A DNA stretch of 20,649 nt from Methanosarcinales archaeon (GTDB lineage: Archaea > Halobacteriota > Methanosarcinia > Methanosarcinales > Methanocomedenaceae): NCBI GenBank assembly GCA_023136155.1, contig JAGLRT010000093.1, positions 1 through 20,649 of the forward strand. Direction: 5' to 3'. Within the stretch, counting starts at the first letter, position 1. Every line of letters starts with the position of its first letter. Made by a program: the position numbers and the translations under genes. Under the pieces are notes generated by a model. The model was not told the DNA's origin. It made no database searches and was given only the letters and a program-made list of their open reading frames with translations. Shown piece by piece: positions 7,209 to 15,594 of the stretch.

Positions 7209-8164
7209 TATGACTTTAATAACGAATCCACTGCCATTTCAATGCTCTGGCTTGAATTATGTGGCAGCTTCCAGCCCAGGGCTTTTATATTTTCAATAGC
7301 CAGCAGCATGTCAGGGACATCACCTTTCCAGCCCCCGCCACCGTGAACGCCTCCAGTGAACCGATATTCCACATCACTGTACCCCATCTTACTGGTCACG
7401 ATATCTGCTATGCCCACCACATCAATAGTATCTTCCGATCCAATGTTAAATATATTGACCTGTTCATCTGAGTGTTCCACTCCGTACTCCATGGCATCCA
7501 CGCAATCCACCACGTCCAGATATGATTTTTTCTGCTTACCCGAACCCAGTATCTCAAGAGCAAATGGGTCAATTCTCAGTTTATTGATGAAATCCACCAG
7601 CACGCCATGACTGCCCCTATCTCCTACGATATTGGCGAACCGGTAGAGCCATGCCTTCATATCAAATGTATGGCAATACGAAGATATCAATGCTTCACAG
7701 GCTAGTTTCGATGCTCCGTACAGGGAAATCGGAACCAGGGGGCCGTAATTTTCCGGGGTTGGCAGTACACTTGCCATACCATACACGGTTGAAGTCGATG
7801 TAAATACGATTTCATTTGCAGCGGTTGTTCTCATTGCTTCAATCAGGTTATAGGTGGTCAGGACATTCTGCTCCAGATGCACTTTTGTGTCCTCTGCCCC
7901 CAGTCTCACATCAGGATTGGCTGCAAGATGGAACACCATATCAACACATTCCAGGGCCCGGGATATGGCATCCGGGTCCATCAGGTCGCCTTCAATAAAC
8001 GTGAAATCTGCACTTTCCATGTGATGCTCAAGGTACGCCATCATACCCGAGGACAGGTTATCGAATACACTGACCCTGTTGTGTTTCAGCAACCTGTCAA
8101 CCACATGGCTGCCTATGAATCCTGCGCCGCCTGTAACTAAAATGTGCCTATCTTTTAGTATCAT
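7208..8164 (-). CDS. NAD-dependent sugar-nucleotide epimerase/dehydratase (UDP-glucose 4-epimerase-like)
   Basis: 318 residues of an extended short-chain dehydrogenase. The dinucleotide motif TGGAGFIGSH (11-20) is at the N-terminus. VFHLAANPDV (77-86) and the catalytic elements TSTSTVYG (121-128) and Y148-G-A-S-K152 are all present. The sequence around SYLDVVDCVDAMEYGVEH and FNIGSEDTIDV is typical of GalE-like and UDP-sugar epimerases of archaea. The product is probably a nucleotide sugar for surface polysaccharide or N-glycans; the exact substrate is uncertain. The ATG at 8164 is preceded by GAAGGATATC as ribosome binding site. It is the first gene of the operon with pyk and the carbonic-anhydrase-like gene. 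Confidence 0.87.
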   Translation of the reverse strand: MILKDRHILVTGGAGFIGSHVVDRLLKHNRVSVFDNLSSGMMAYLEHHMESADFTFIEGDLMDPDAISRALECVDMVFHLAANPDVRLGAEDTKVHLEQNVLTTYNLIEAMRTTAANEIVFTSTSTVYGMASVLPTPENYGPLVPISLYGASKLACEALISSYCHTFDMKAWLYRFANIVGDRGSHGVLVDFINKLRIDPFALEILGSGKQKKSYLDVVDCVDAMEYGVEHSDEQVNIFNIGSEDTIDVVGIADIVTSKMGYSDVEYRFTGGVHGGGGWKGDVPDMLLAIENIKALGWKLPHNSSQSIEMAVDSLLKS

Positions 8165-8220
8165 GATATCCTTCTTTGCTACGTACGAATAATCTATAAC
8201 TTTATTGCATTGTTAGTGAA

Positions 8221-8266
8221 ATGCTTTAATTTAGCATCAATTCAATTCAATTGGATTAAATTGAAT
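8221..8266. promoter_or_regulatory. Two palindromes in a divergent promoter region
   Basis: ATGCT-TTAATTT-AGCAT (8221-8237) and ATTCAATT...AATTGAAT (8240-8247 and 8259-8266) are adjacent inverted repeats. They lie in the 162-bp AT-rich gap between the divergent epimerase and hydrolase genes. They could be operators for a dimeric regulator. AT-rich sequence makes short chance palindromes likely. Confidence 0.3.
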
Positions 8267-8326
8267 AACTGCACGTAAATCGTAGAAGATATTAGCTATT
8301 AAGAATTAAGTAATTGCAAATTTCAG

Positions 8327-9154
8327 GTGATAAGCATTCCCAGAATAAAAGTGAACGGCACGACATTGTACTATGAAAAAAGGGGGGAAGGTGTGCCTAT
8401 GTATGTACTGCACGGGGGGCCGGGTCTTGACCACAGGTATTTCGGGCGCTCACTGGCAGGGCTTGAGAATATCCGTGAACTATATTATATAGACTTTCGG
8501 GGGCATGGGAAATCCTCAAAGGCCAAAAAAAAGACTTACACTTTAGAGACCTTTGCCGATGATATCGATGCTATGCGCAGGAAACTGGGGCATGAAAAAA
8601 TTGACATCATGGGTCATTTCATGGGAGGTTTTGCAGGGCTGCTTTATTCATTGAACTACCCTGCACATCTCGATAGATTAATTCTTGTGGGCACGCCTGC
8701 TAAACATACCAAAATAAAAGGATATTATCCTCTAAAAGCCATACTGAAATCTATAAACCTGAAATATTATTTACAGTACAAAAAATACAAAACTATTGAC
8801 AAAGAATCCTTTGCCAGGGAGATCCTGCTTAAAAGCTGGCCATTATATGTGCCTGAAAAAATGCTGCTCGAATATTCGGATTATATAAATTCATTGCAGG
8901 GTCTGGATATTTTCTTTGATATGCAGCAGGAATTAGAGTGTTTCGATGTGAGCGAAGAGATATTCAACATCATCCAGCCCACACTGATAATATTTGGCGG
9001 GAACGACCCCCTCAAGGAGGGAGGCAAGATCTTAAAGGGTATCAAAAATTCCAGATTCTCTGTTATACCGGAAACTAAACACATGCCATTCCTTGAAGAT
9101 GAAACTTATTTCAATATTATTATCAGGGAATTCCTGACCGGGAAGATGTTATAA
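8327..9154 (+). CDS. Alpha/beta hydrolase fold protein with altered nucleophile elbow
   Basis: 275 residues of the proline iminopeptidase-like branch. Visible are VNGTTLYYEKRGEG, the oxyanion-hole loop LHGGPGLDHRYF (about 28-39) and DFRGHGKSS. The nucleophile elbow reads GHFMGG (about residues 96-101) instead of GHSMGG, so the catalytic Ser is replaced by Phe (codon TTC). A candidate acid, GGNDPLKEGG, and His in TKHMPFLED remain. By sequence it should lack standard hydrolase activity, unless the base is an error. The GTG start at 8327 lies inside the AGGTGAT ribosome binding site. An ATT at 8336 would be better placed and gives the usual xPRIKVNG start. It is flanked by divergent and convergent genes, so it is probably transcribed alone. 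Confidence 0.85.
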   Translation: MISIPRIKVNGTTLYYEKRGEGVPMYVLHGGPGLDHRYFGRSLAGLENIRELYYIDFRGHGKSSKAKKKTYTLETFADDIDAMRRKLGHEKIDIMGHFMGGFAGLLYSLNYPAHLDRLILVGTPAKHTKIKGYYPLKAILKSINLKYYLQYKKYKTIDKESFAREILLKSWPLYVPEKMLLEYSDYINSLQGLDIFFDMQQELECFDVSEEIFNIIQPTLIIFGGNDPLKEGGKILKGIKNSRFSVIPETKHMPFLEDETYFNIIIREFLTGKML

Positions 9155-9368
9155 TTTATTCGAATGTTAATCTCAATCTTTATACCCCACAGCTCTGCTG
9201 CGGTTGGGTGTGCCGGCGCAACGCTTGACTTACAAAAATGTGGTGGCAACAGAAAACGATAGTATGCGGGATTATTTTTTGCGATATTTCAAAGTCAGGT
9301 ATTGGATATGCGTAAGGTTATTTTCGTGTGAAATATGGAATTTATATAATTCTCAACAAAATATATCT
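9155..9368. other. Convergent intergenic gap, no gene recognised
   Basis: 214 bp between the hydrolase and glmM stops. It contains a TATA-like TTTATACC at about 9180 and a short GC-rich island (about 9188-9230) unlike its AT-rich surroundings. No frame shows a recognisable protein, and a small open frame from 9204 runs into glmM antisense. Confidence 0.4.
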
Positions 9369-10724
9369 CTAATCAACACTGCATTTTTCAACCAATCCGG
9401 ACCCGTATTCCATTAATTCCCTGACACGGTCCGGAGATTTAGATTCTGCATATATCCTTATAATTGGTTCTGTACCGCTGGGCCTGATAAGTATCCATCC
9501 TTCAGGATACCAAATCTTCAGCCCATCAGTATAATCCACGTCCTGATCCTGTTCCTTCAGAGCATTTGCCACTTTTTTAACCACATAGTCCAGATTGCTG
9601 CACCGTATCTTGGTCTTGATATTATGATATTCAGGCAATCCATTCTTCAGTTCTGAAAGTTTCCTGCCGCTGGCAAGTATTTCCAGCATCCTGGCAGCGG
9701 TCATTGCACCATCACGGCAATACTGGAATTCAGGAAATATCAGGCCACCGTTACCCTCGCCGCCAAACACAGCCCCGGTATCTATCATCTTACGTGCCAC
9801 ATCGATACTACCCACAGCAGTCCAGATAAGTTCACCACCCATGGATTCTGTCACGTCCCTGATTCGCAGGGAAGAACTGACCGGGGTGACCACTTTGCCT
9901 TTTTTGTGACTTAGCACATGTCCTGCCATAATAGCAAGCAGGTCTTCTTCGTCAAGGAACTCTCCTGTTTCATCCACGAAAGCCACCCTGTCAGCATCCC
10001 CGTCATGGGCAACACCCAAATCTGCACCCGAGGCTTTGACCATGTTCATAAGGTCAGTCAACGCGTCCTTTGTTGGTTCAGGTGCCCTGCCTGGAAATGT
10101 GCCATCTGGTTGGGCATTGAGAGTAATAACTTTGCACCCCAGCTGCCTCAGTAGCAAGGGGCTCACTTCACAACTTGCACCACAACCCGGGTCAACCACC
10201 ACTGTAAGTCCTGCGTTGTGGATTATATCCACATCCACAAGTGATATGATGGCGTCCATATATGTCCTGGAAGTCGTGAAATCCCTGAAAAAACTACCAG
10301 TCTGGTCCCAATCTGCCGCATGGAATTGTTGTGAGAAATATATATCTTCCACTTCTGCCTCGCCACTGCGGGAGAACTCTGTACCATCTCCTGCGACAAT
10401 TTTTAAACCGTTATATTCCCTGGGATTGTGGGAGGCAGTTATCATCACGCCGGCATCTGCATGGCTGCGCACATAATACTGTAGTGCAGGAGTAGGTAGC
10501 ATTCCAATATCAGTAACCTCCAGTCCAGTGGATAGCAGCCCTGCTATTGCTGCGCTCTTTAGCATTTCACCCGAGATGCGTGTATCCCTGCCAATTGCGA
10601 TCCGTAGTCCCGAATGGTGTCGTTGCATGTAGGTGCCAAGGCTCTTCCCCAACGCCATGGCCATATCAGCGGTCATTTCCTTGTTAGCGATTCCTCGAAC
10701 ACCATTGGTACCGAATAATTTCAA
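9369..10724 (-). CDS. glmM: Phosphoglucosamine mutase / phosphomannomutase family
   Basis: 451 residues, the normal length for archaeal alpha-D-phosphohexomutases. It moves phosphate between C6 and C1 of glucosamine, mannose or glucose phosphates, feeding nucleotide-sugar synthesis. The four active-site elements are TASHNP with the phosphoserine S98 (96-101), the metal loop DGDADR (241-246), the sugar-binding loop GEGNGG (322-327) and the phosphate loop RPSGTEP (414-420). GEGNGG fits GlmM or bifunctional archaeal enzymes, so substrate choice is not settled. The start is a TTG at 10722-10724 (LKLFGTNGVRG), supported by GGAGATGTGATC 6 bp upstream. It works in the same pathway area as the epimerase at 7208-8164. 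Confidence 0.9.
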   Translation of the reverse strand: MKLFGTNGVRGIANKEMTADMAMALGKSLGTYMQRHHSGLRIAIGRDTRISGEMLKSAAIAGLLSTGLEVTDIGMLPTPALQYYVRSHADAGVMITASHNPREYNGLKIVAGDGTEFSRSGEAEVEDIYFSQQFHAADWDQTGSFFRDFTTSRTYMDAIISLVDVDIIHNAGLTVVVDPGCGASCEVSPLLLRQLGCKVITLNAQPDGTFPGRAPEPTKDALTDLMNMVKASGADLGVAHDGDADRVAFVDETGEFLDEEDLLAIMAGHVLSHKKGKVVTPVSSSLRIRDVTESMGGELIWTAVGSIDVARKMIDTGAVFGGEGNGGLIFPEFQYCRDGAMTAARMLEILASGRKLSELKNGLPEYHNIKTKIRCSNLDYVVKKVANALKEQDQDVDYTDGLKIWYPEGWILIRPSGTEPIIRIYAESKSPDRVRELMEYGSGLVEKCSVD

Positions 10725-10860
10725 GTTTCGATCACATCTCCAAAAAGAGGTTTTAGACTGAATAAATGTTTTTGCCAGTGCAAAATCGTCATTGCGATGA
10801 TCTTCATGTATGTTATTATGGATGTTTGATTAATTAGACTTTGTGTTTTATTAAGGTGGA

Positions 10861-11598
10861 ATGACATCTTTTAAATTAATGAGGCACAAGACGGCTACCA
10901 TGGGGCAACCCTGTGAAATTATTTACGATAAGTCACACTGGGAACTGTTAAAGACATTCAGAGGACTAGCAGCCAGTGTACTATATGCATTAGAACATGC
11001 CGGATTTGAGTGTTTTGTATACGGCAGCCTTGCCAGGGGTGACGTATCACCCGGCAGTGACATTGATATTATAATTCCCAGGGTGGTACAATCTTTCAGG
11101 GTAGAACTGGCACTGGATGATATAGGGATTACTAGTCGTAAGTTGGTGCAAGCTACACCTAGCGCCCTGGTCAAGGCACATGTACATCTTCCCCAAAAAA
11201 CAATGGTTACATTCCCTTTGATACAACCTACTGAAAGGGAACTGGATTTTTATGCATTTGGAGGGATGATTGGGGGTAAGGGCCTGGAATATGTCACCAA
11301 CAACCGCGTACTGGGCGTGAATAAACGGTTGATGTTGATTGAGCCCACAGCTGAAGGTCATGCCGAGACACCACTATCAGACCTTTCGCCAGGTTTAGTG
11401 GCAAAAAAGATTGGAGTAGGTCAGGAAATCGTAGATGAAAGGATACGGGTGCTGCAAAGGCGGGCAAAGGTAGGTACTACAGGTGTGTATATTGACAGAC
11501 CACTGACTCAGGATGAGGGCTTTGAAGCTGTGCTTGAACAAATCACTGCTTCGGATTCGCTGGTGCGAAGACGTGTGAAAAATAGACGAAGACGTTAA
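10861..11598 (+). CDS. Nucleotidyltransferase-fold protein
   Basis: 245 residues. The N-terminal part contains the DNA polymerase beta-like nucleotidyltransferase signature VYGSLARGDVSPGSDIDIII (54-73), with G-S and the metal-binding D67 and D69. The rest has a conserved-looking block (FPLIQPTERELDFYAFGG) and a very basic C-terminus (RRRVKNRRRR). Minimal nucleotidyltransferases of the MNT type are about 100 residues, so this is a longer archaeal form, and the target of any NMP transfer is unknown. AAGGTGG ends only 1-2 bp before the ATG at 10861, so a downstream ATG at 10879 is also possible. The gene diverges from glmM and converges on the TRAM gene. Confidence 0.75.
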   Translation: MTSFKLMRHKTATMGQPCEIIYDKSHWELLKTFRGLAASVLYALEHAGFECFVYGSLARGDVSPGSDIDIIIPRVVQSFRVELALDDIGITSRKLVQATPSALVKAHVHLPQKTMVTFPLIQPTERELDFYAFGGMIGGKGLEYVTNNRVLGVNKRLMLIEPTAEGHAETPLSDLSPGLVAKKIGVGQEIVDERIRVLQRRAKVGTTGVYIDRPLTQDEGFEAVLEQITASDSLVRRRVKNRRRR

Positions 11599-11676
11599 TG
11601 TAATAACAAAAAATTAATATGTGGTATATTTTTGACCATAGACCACACCAAATACATATTTTGATTGTATGGCTCA

Positions 11677-11694
11677 GGTCTCGTTTAAAAGACC
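11677..11694. terminator. Small hairpin between convergent genes
   Basis: GGTCT (11677-11681) and AGACC (11690-11694) flank an 8-base loop in the 123-bp gap between the convergent nucleotidyltransferase and TRAM genes. T-rich stretches occur nearby (for example 11629-11633). A weak terminator candidate. Confidence 0.25.
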
Positions 11695-11721
11695 AAAAGC
11701 CAATTAAGAAAGTTGAATTTT

Positions 11722-11928
11722 TCAGTCTACTAATTCAGCAATAGCGAATTTTCGCATTACTTTACTGACTTTAATGGTAACTTCATCTCCGACCTTTGTA
11801 CCAGGTACGAAGATTATAAAACCTTCAACTTTGGCGACACCGTCGCCTTCTCTTGCTAAATCTTCAATCGACACATCGTAATTTTCTCCGACTGTTACCG
11901 GAGCACTGTATTCTTGATTTCCGAACAT
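11722..11928 (-). CDS. TRAM domain RNA-binding protein
   Basis: About 68 residues, essentially one TRAM domain. The segment VTVGENYDVSIEDLAREGDG and AKVEGFIIFVPGTKVGD is the beta-barrel RNA-binding fold. The TRAM hallmarks GDGVAK..GF.IFVPG...GD.V.I.V and the final FAIAELV strand are visible. Small stand-alone TRAM proteins are abundant in methanogens and act as RNA chaperones, including in the cold. I chose the ATG at 11928 because AAGG (11938-11941) lies 9 bp upstream. The ATG at 11937 touches that site and is unlikely. A TATA-like CTTAAATAC near 12055-12063 would leave a leader of roughly 100 bases, which could hold regulatory structure. Confidence 0.85.
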   Translation of the reverse strand: MFGNQEYSAPVTVGENYDVSIEDLAREGDGVAKVEGFIIFVPGTKVGDEVTIKVSKVMRKFAIAELVD

Positions 11929-12164
11929 ACTACACATCCTTAATTTTGATTATCTACTACCCTGGCAAAAACACGGAAAAACGTTCTTGACGTAAACTTC
12001 CATAAATCCTTGAACCAAAACAGTTTCAAATCTTAGGCTTACTATGCCTTGCATGTATTTAAGATTTTGCTAATATACGAGGAGACTTTTTATTTTCTTG
12101 TGATTGAATTCGGAACTAGCCAGAGATTGTCGGATTACCCATCAATATTCCCGAATCCACTCCA

Positions 12165-12281
12165 CTATTCAATACTTATTAATAATTCGTAACACTTTTT
12201 CCGATAGCATACGCCACCAATGACATTTGCAAGCCTCTTCACATTAACAGCAATAGCAGTGATAATGAATTGAACATTCAC
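12165..12281 (-). pseudogene. Relic of a transposase C-terminus
   Basis: Translation of the minus strand from 12281 gives VNVQFIITAIAVNVKRLANV (then I, GG and a basic end) before a TAG at 12165-12167. The pattern [Q/F]xxxTAIAxNxKRL near the end of the protein is typical of DDE transposases of the IS4/IS1182 type that are common in methanogens. An in-frame TAA three codons upstream shows that the rest is missing. No inverted repeats or target duplications are evident nearby. Confidence 0.5.
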
Positions 12282-12310
12282 TTTTTTTTAACCGCCAAGA
12301 GCGCAAATAT

Positions 12311-12330
12311 TGAAAAAAAATCATCTGATT
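12311..12330 (-). terminator. T-run terminator after the YgiQ-family gene
   Basis: The minus strand has a short ATCAGATGAT repeat and then eight T residues (12313-12320) within about 20 bp of the stop codon. This matches archaeal T-tract termination. Confidence 0.4.
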
Positions 12331-14140
12331 AAACTCCCGGCCTCCCTTTCCGCCGCACCAGACACCTCCACTCGTTCCCTATCAACTCCTCCCGCCCAGC
12401 CATCTTCAACCCTTCACGTACCAGCCCGTAATTCCCCTCATCCCTGTACCGCATCAGCGCCCGCTGTATCCTTTTCTCCCGACCCTTTGCCACATAAACC
12501 TCCTCCATAGTAAAAGGGTCAATCCCGGTATAATACATGCATGTAGAAGCCGTCATGGGCGTGGGCGTAAAGTCCTGCACCTGCTCGGTATACAGGTCAT
12601 TGTCTCTGATATACTCGGCAAGTTCCAACATGTCCTCAACCATGCACCCGGGATGGCTGGACATGAAATAAGGTATCAGGTATTGTTTCCTGCCAAGTTC
12701 CTTATTCACAGCTTCGAACTTCCCCTTGAACTCTTCGAACACCTCGCTCGAAGGCTTGTGCATCACATCAGTAACATGCAAAGTAACATGTTCGGGTGCC
12801 ACCTTGAGCTGTCCGCTGACATGGTGCTCACAAAGTTCAACCAGATAGCCGGACGAATCAGCCAGTATAAGGTCATACCGTATACCTGACCCAATGAACA
12901 CCTTCCTTACACCAGGGATTTCACGAAGGCGGCGCAGGAGTTTGATCTGGTGCTTATGACTGGTGTCAAGGCTATTACACAACGGATGCGTGCATATCTT
13001 ATCGGCACATGCCCCTTTAGTCTCCCACACCGGACAGTTCATGCCATACATATTGGCAGTAGGCCCGCCCACATCCTGCACTACACCTTTAAAATCGGGC
13101 ATATGTGTTATTCGTTCCACTTCCCGCACCATCGAATCAATGCTCCGGCTTTGAATAATGCGGCCCTGGTGATGTGTAAGGGCACAGAAGGAACAGGATG
13201 CAAAGCATCCCCTGTGACTAACTATCGAGAACTTCACAGGAGTAAGGGCAGGTATCGGTTTTTTGTAAGACGGATGTGCCATCCTGGTAAATGGAAGTTC
13301 ATACACATGGTCAAGTTCATGTGTGGACAACGGCATAGCAGGCCTGTTCTGGATAATTACGGTCTTGGGATGCTGCTGCACCACAGGTTTGCCACGGATA
13401 GGGTCCTGCTCCTGGTAATGAAATCCGAACGCTTCAGCATACACTCTCTTTTCCTGCGAAACTTCAACAAAGGACGGCAGTTCAACATACCCCTCATGGT
13501 CAATCGTGCGCCATTTTTTCAACTCCATTTTAATGACTGTGCCCGCGATATCAGTAAGGTCTCGTATTTCCGCACCACTATCGAGCCTGCGCGCAATCTC
13601 AACCACCTGCCGCTCCCCCATCCCGTACACCAGCATATCAGCCGGCGCATCGGCCAGGATGGACTGCCGCACCGAATCCGACCAGTAATCAAAATGGGCG
13701 AAACGCCGCAGGCTTGCCTCAATGCCACCCAGCACGATGGCAGTGTCAGGGAAAAGGGCGTGCAGTTTATCAGCATATACGATTGCAGCGCGGTTTGGTC
13801 TAAGTCCACCGGTACCGCCAGGGGAATATACGTCATCGTGGCGTTTTTTCAGGTTAGCAGTGTAGTTATTGACCATGGAATCAACATTGCCTGATGTCAC
13901 ACCAAAGAACAGTCTTGGCTTGCCCATTTTCTTGAAATCCTTATCGCTTTTCCAGTCGGGCTGGGCTATAATGCCTACCTTGTAGCCTGCATCCCACAGT
14001 ATCCGGCCCACCAGGGCAGTGCCGAAGGAGGGGTGGTCTATATAAGCATCCCCGGTTACCAGGATGATATCGAATTCTTCGAATCCGAAGAGTTTTTTTT
14101 CATCTAATGATATGGGCAGGAAAGTTGGTTGGGTGTTCAT
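12329..14140 (-). CDS. YgiQ family radical SAM protein (UPF0313)
   Basis: 603 residues. The N-terminal part (FDIILVTGDAYIDHPSFG, about 23-40, and ILVGRILWDAGY-like text) is the conserved N-terminal domain of the YgiQ family. The radical SAM cluster is C312-x3-C316-x2-C319 (HRGCFASCSFCAL), followed by HHQGRIIQSRS and a TIM-barrel with GGPTANMYG. The C-terminus has HPGCMVEDMLELAEYI and a DFTPTPMTASTCMYYTG block that is nearly invariant in the family. The biochemical role of YgiQ proteins is not established. Length is typical of archaeal members and shorter than E. coli YgiQ. It is probably transcribed alone; a T-run follows its stop. Confidence 0.9.
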   Translation of the reverse strand: MNTQPTFLPISLDEKKLFGFEEFDIILVTGDAYIDHPSFGTALVGRILWDAGYKVGIIAQPDWKSDKDFKKMGKPRLFFGVTSGNVDSMVNNYTANLKKRHDDVYSPGGTGGLRPNRAAIVYADKLHALFPDTAIVLGGIEASLRRFAHFDYWSDSVRQSILADAPADMLVYGMGERQVVEIARRLDSGAEIRDLTDIAGTVIKMELKKWRTIDHEGYVELPSFVEVSQEKRVYAEAFGFHYQEQDPIRGKPVVQQHPKTVIIQNRPAMPLSTHELDHVYELPFTRMAHPSYKKPIPALTPVKFSIVSHRGCFASCSFCALTHHQGRIIQSRSIDSMVREVERITHMPDFKGVVQDVGGPTANMYGMNCPVWETKGACADKICTHPLCNSLDTSHKHQIKLLRRLREIPGVRKVFIGSGIRYDLILADSSGYLVELCEHHVSGQLKVAPEHVTLHVTDVMHKPSSEVFEEFKGKFEAVNKELGRKQYLIPYFMSSHPGCMVEDMLELAEYIRDNDLYTEQVQDFTPTPMTASTCMYYTGIDPFTMEEVYVAKGREKRIQRALMRYRDEGNYGLVREGLKMAGREELIGNEWRCLVRRKGRPGV

Positions 14141-14206
14141 GAGTGGGTCAAGACGTATATTAGCTGGATGTAGTAATGCCTATTGAATATCTCAATGTCA
14201 GTATAA

Positions 14207-15481
14207 TTATTTAGAGTTATCAAACCCCAGCATCCACTTCCAGATGGATTTAATAATTATTTTCTTTCCATCCAGTTCCATAATTTCATCATCTTCTAAT
14301 GTTAGAATATATCCTTCCTTTAAGTCATATTTCTTTATTGCGTCCATTAATCCAGCAATCTCTCGTTCTTTAGTTACCGGATTGTCAAGTTTTTGAGATA
14401 CCTGGATTGCCTGGGTTATTTTTAGATTTTCTTTAATGACAAAATCACATTCATTTTTATCCATATGGTAATATATTTCATCATATCTCCTTTTAAGCTG
14501 TAGGAATACTAAATTTTCAAGTCGTTTACCAGTATTTTCTGAGAAATTAAAAGAAACCGTTTTTAGAAAACTATTATCGTTCACATATATTTTAGATGAT
14601 GACACTTTTTGTTTTGCAATAGAATAATCAAATCTTCCAACTTGGTAAACCAAAAATACATTTTGGAAATAATCAACATAATTTTTAATTGTACTTAGAC
14701 TTTTAATTCCACATACCTTTTTTAATGTTGAATAGGAATATATTCCGCCAATATTTGAGAACAGAAACAGAATAAGGTCTTTTAATTCCTTAACCTCTCT
14801 TACTTTATATCTGTTCAATATATCCTTGTTTAAAATATCTTCAAAATATTGTCTGGATAGTTCAATGTCATTGTTTTTCAGGATAAGGGGAAAACCTCCA
14901 ATATTAAAATACTCTAAAAAAGATGTATATATTTTCGTTTTTTGAGAACTTGTCAAGTGCTCAGGCTTAAGGTATTTAATCTTTTTAAGTCTGAGATATT
15001 CTCTGAATGAAAAGGGAAATAATTTAATTACTTTATTTCTTCCAGTGAGATGAGTGGAAATTTCTGAACTTAACAGATTTGAATTTGAACCAGTAACAAA
15101 TACTTTTATTCCTTGAGAATATAGATTGTTCACCCATTTTTCCCAGAATGTAATGTTTTGAACTTCATCCAGAAAGTATGTCACATTTTTGTTGTCTCCG
15201 AATAATTCAAAAACAATATCCTGTATTTCCTGGAAATTATCCAAGTTAAAATCAACTAACCTGATATCATCAAAATTGACAAATACTTTGGTACCTTCAA
15301 TTTTTTGCGAGATTAATTTCAAAAGAGAACTTTTTCCACACCTTCTTATTCCTGAAATTACGATGATCTCATTGCCTTTGAAGTAATATTCAAGATTCAG
15401 ATCCCTATCTATCAGGACTTCCTTTTTATGGAACAGAGCTTGCTGATCAATGATTACTTGTCGAAGTTTATTTTTTTCCAT
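14207..15481 (-). CDS. AAA-type ATPase with DUF4143-like C-terminus
   Basis: 424 residues. The Walker A motif is GIRRCGKSS (44-52) and Walker B is VTYFLDE (100-106). The arginine-rich sensor region FVTGSNSNLLSSEISTHLTG (128-147) is followed by FPFSFREYL, the usual link into the DUF4143 region. The C-terminal half has a PD-(D/E)xK-nuclease-like segment (ENLVFLQLKRR...DFVIKE). This family is widespread, frequently mobile and functionally unassigned. The gene is visibly richer in A and T than its neighbours, with many Lys, Ile and Asn codons, which suggests recent transfer. It is monocistronic, with 66 bp to the YgiQ gene and a relic upstream. Confidence 0.85.
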   Translation of the reverse strand: MEKNKLRQVIIDQQALFHKKEVLIDRDLNLEYYFKGNEIIVISGIRRCGKSSLLKLISQKIEGTKVFVNFDDIRLVDFNLDNFQEIQDIVFELFGDNKNVTYFLDEVQNITFWEKWVNNLYSQGIKVFVTGSNSNLLSSEISTHLTGRNKVIKLFPFSFREYLRLKKIKYLKPEHLTSSQKTKIYTSFLEYFNIGGFPLILKNNDIELSRQYFEDILNKDILNRYKVREVKELKDLILFLFSNIGGIYSYSTLKKVCGIKSLSTIKNYVDYFQNVFLVYQVGRFDYSIAKQKVSSSKIYVNDNSFLKTVSFNFSENTGKRLENLVFLQLKRRYDEIYYHMDKNECDFVIKENLKITQAIQVSQKLDNPVTKEREIAGLMDAIKKYDLKEGYILTLEDDEIMELDGKKIIIKSIWKWMLGFDNSK

Positions 15482-15594
15482 ATGATGAATAATCTGTATA
15501 TTTATTTATATAGCTTTCGTTGCTATTCTATAAGTACTGATAGCCATATATCAAATGGTAAAATTATGTATTGCAGTGATAATTAAAGGCCACC

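Noticed and set aside
7208..7210. TAG stop of the epimerase as a possible pyrrolysine codon
   Set aside because: Reading through gives a short frame overlapping pyk with no protein-like content, and the epimerase already has full length.
9204..9416. Plus-strand open frame of 70 codons after the hydrolase
   Set aside because: It extends antisense into the end of glmM, has no ribosome binding site, and shows no recognisable motif.
11938..12164. Possible gene upstream of the TRAM gene
   Set aside because: No frame reads as protein here. It is better explained as the TRAM promoter and a long leader.
12950..13894. Long plus-strand open frame of 314 codons
   Set aside because: It is antisense to the well-supported YgiQ-family gene, has no recognisable domain, and its composition (His, Cys and Met scattered) is that of a complementary-strand shadow.
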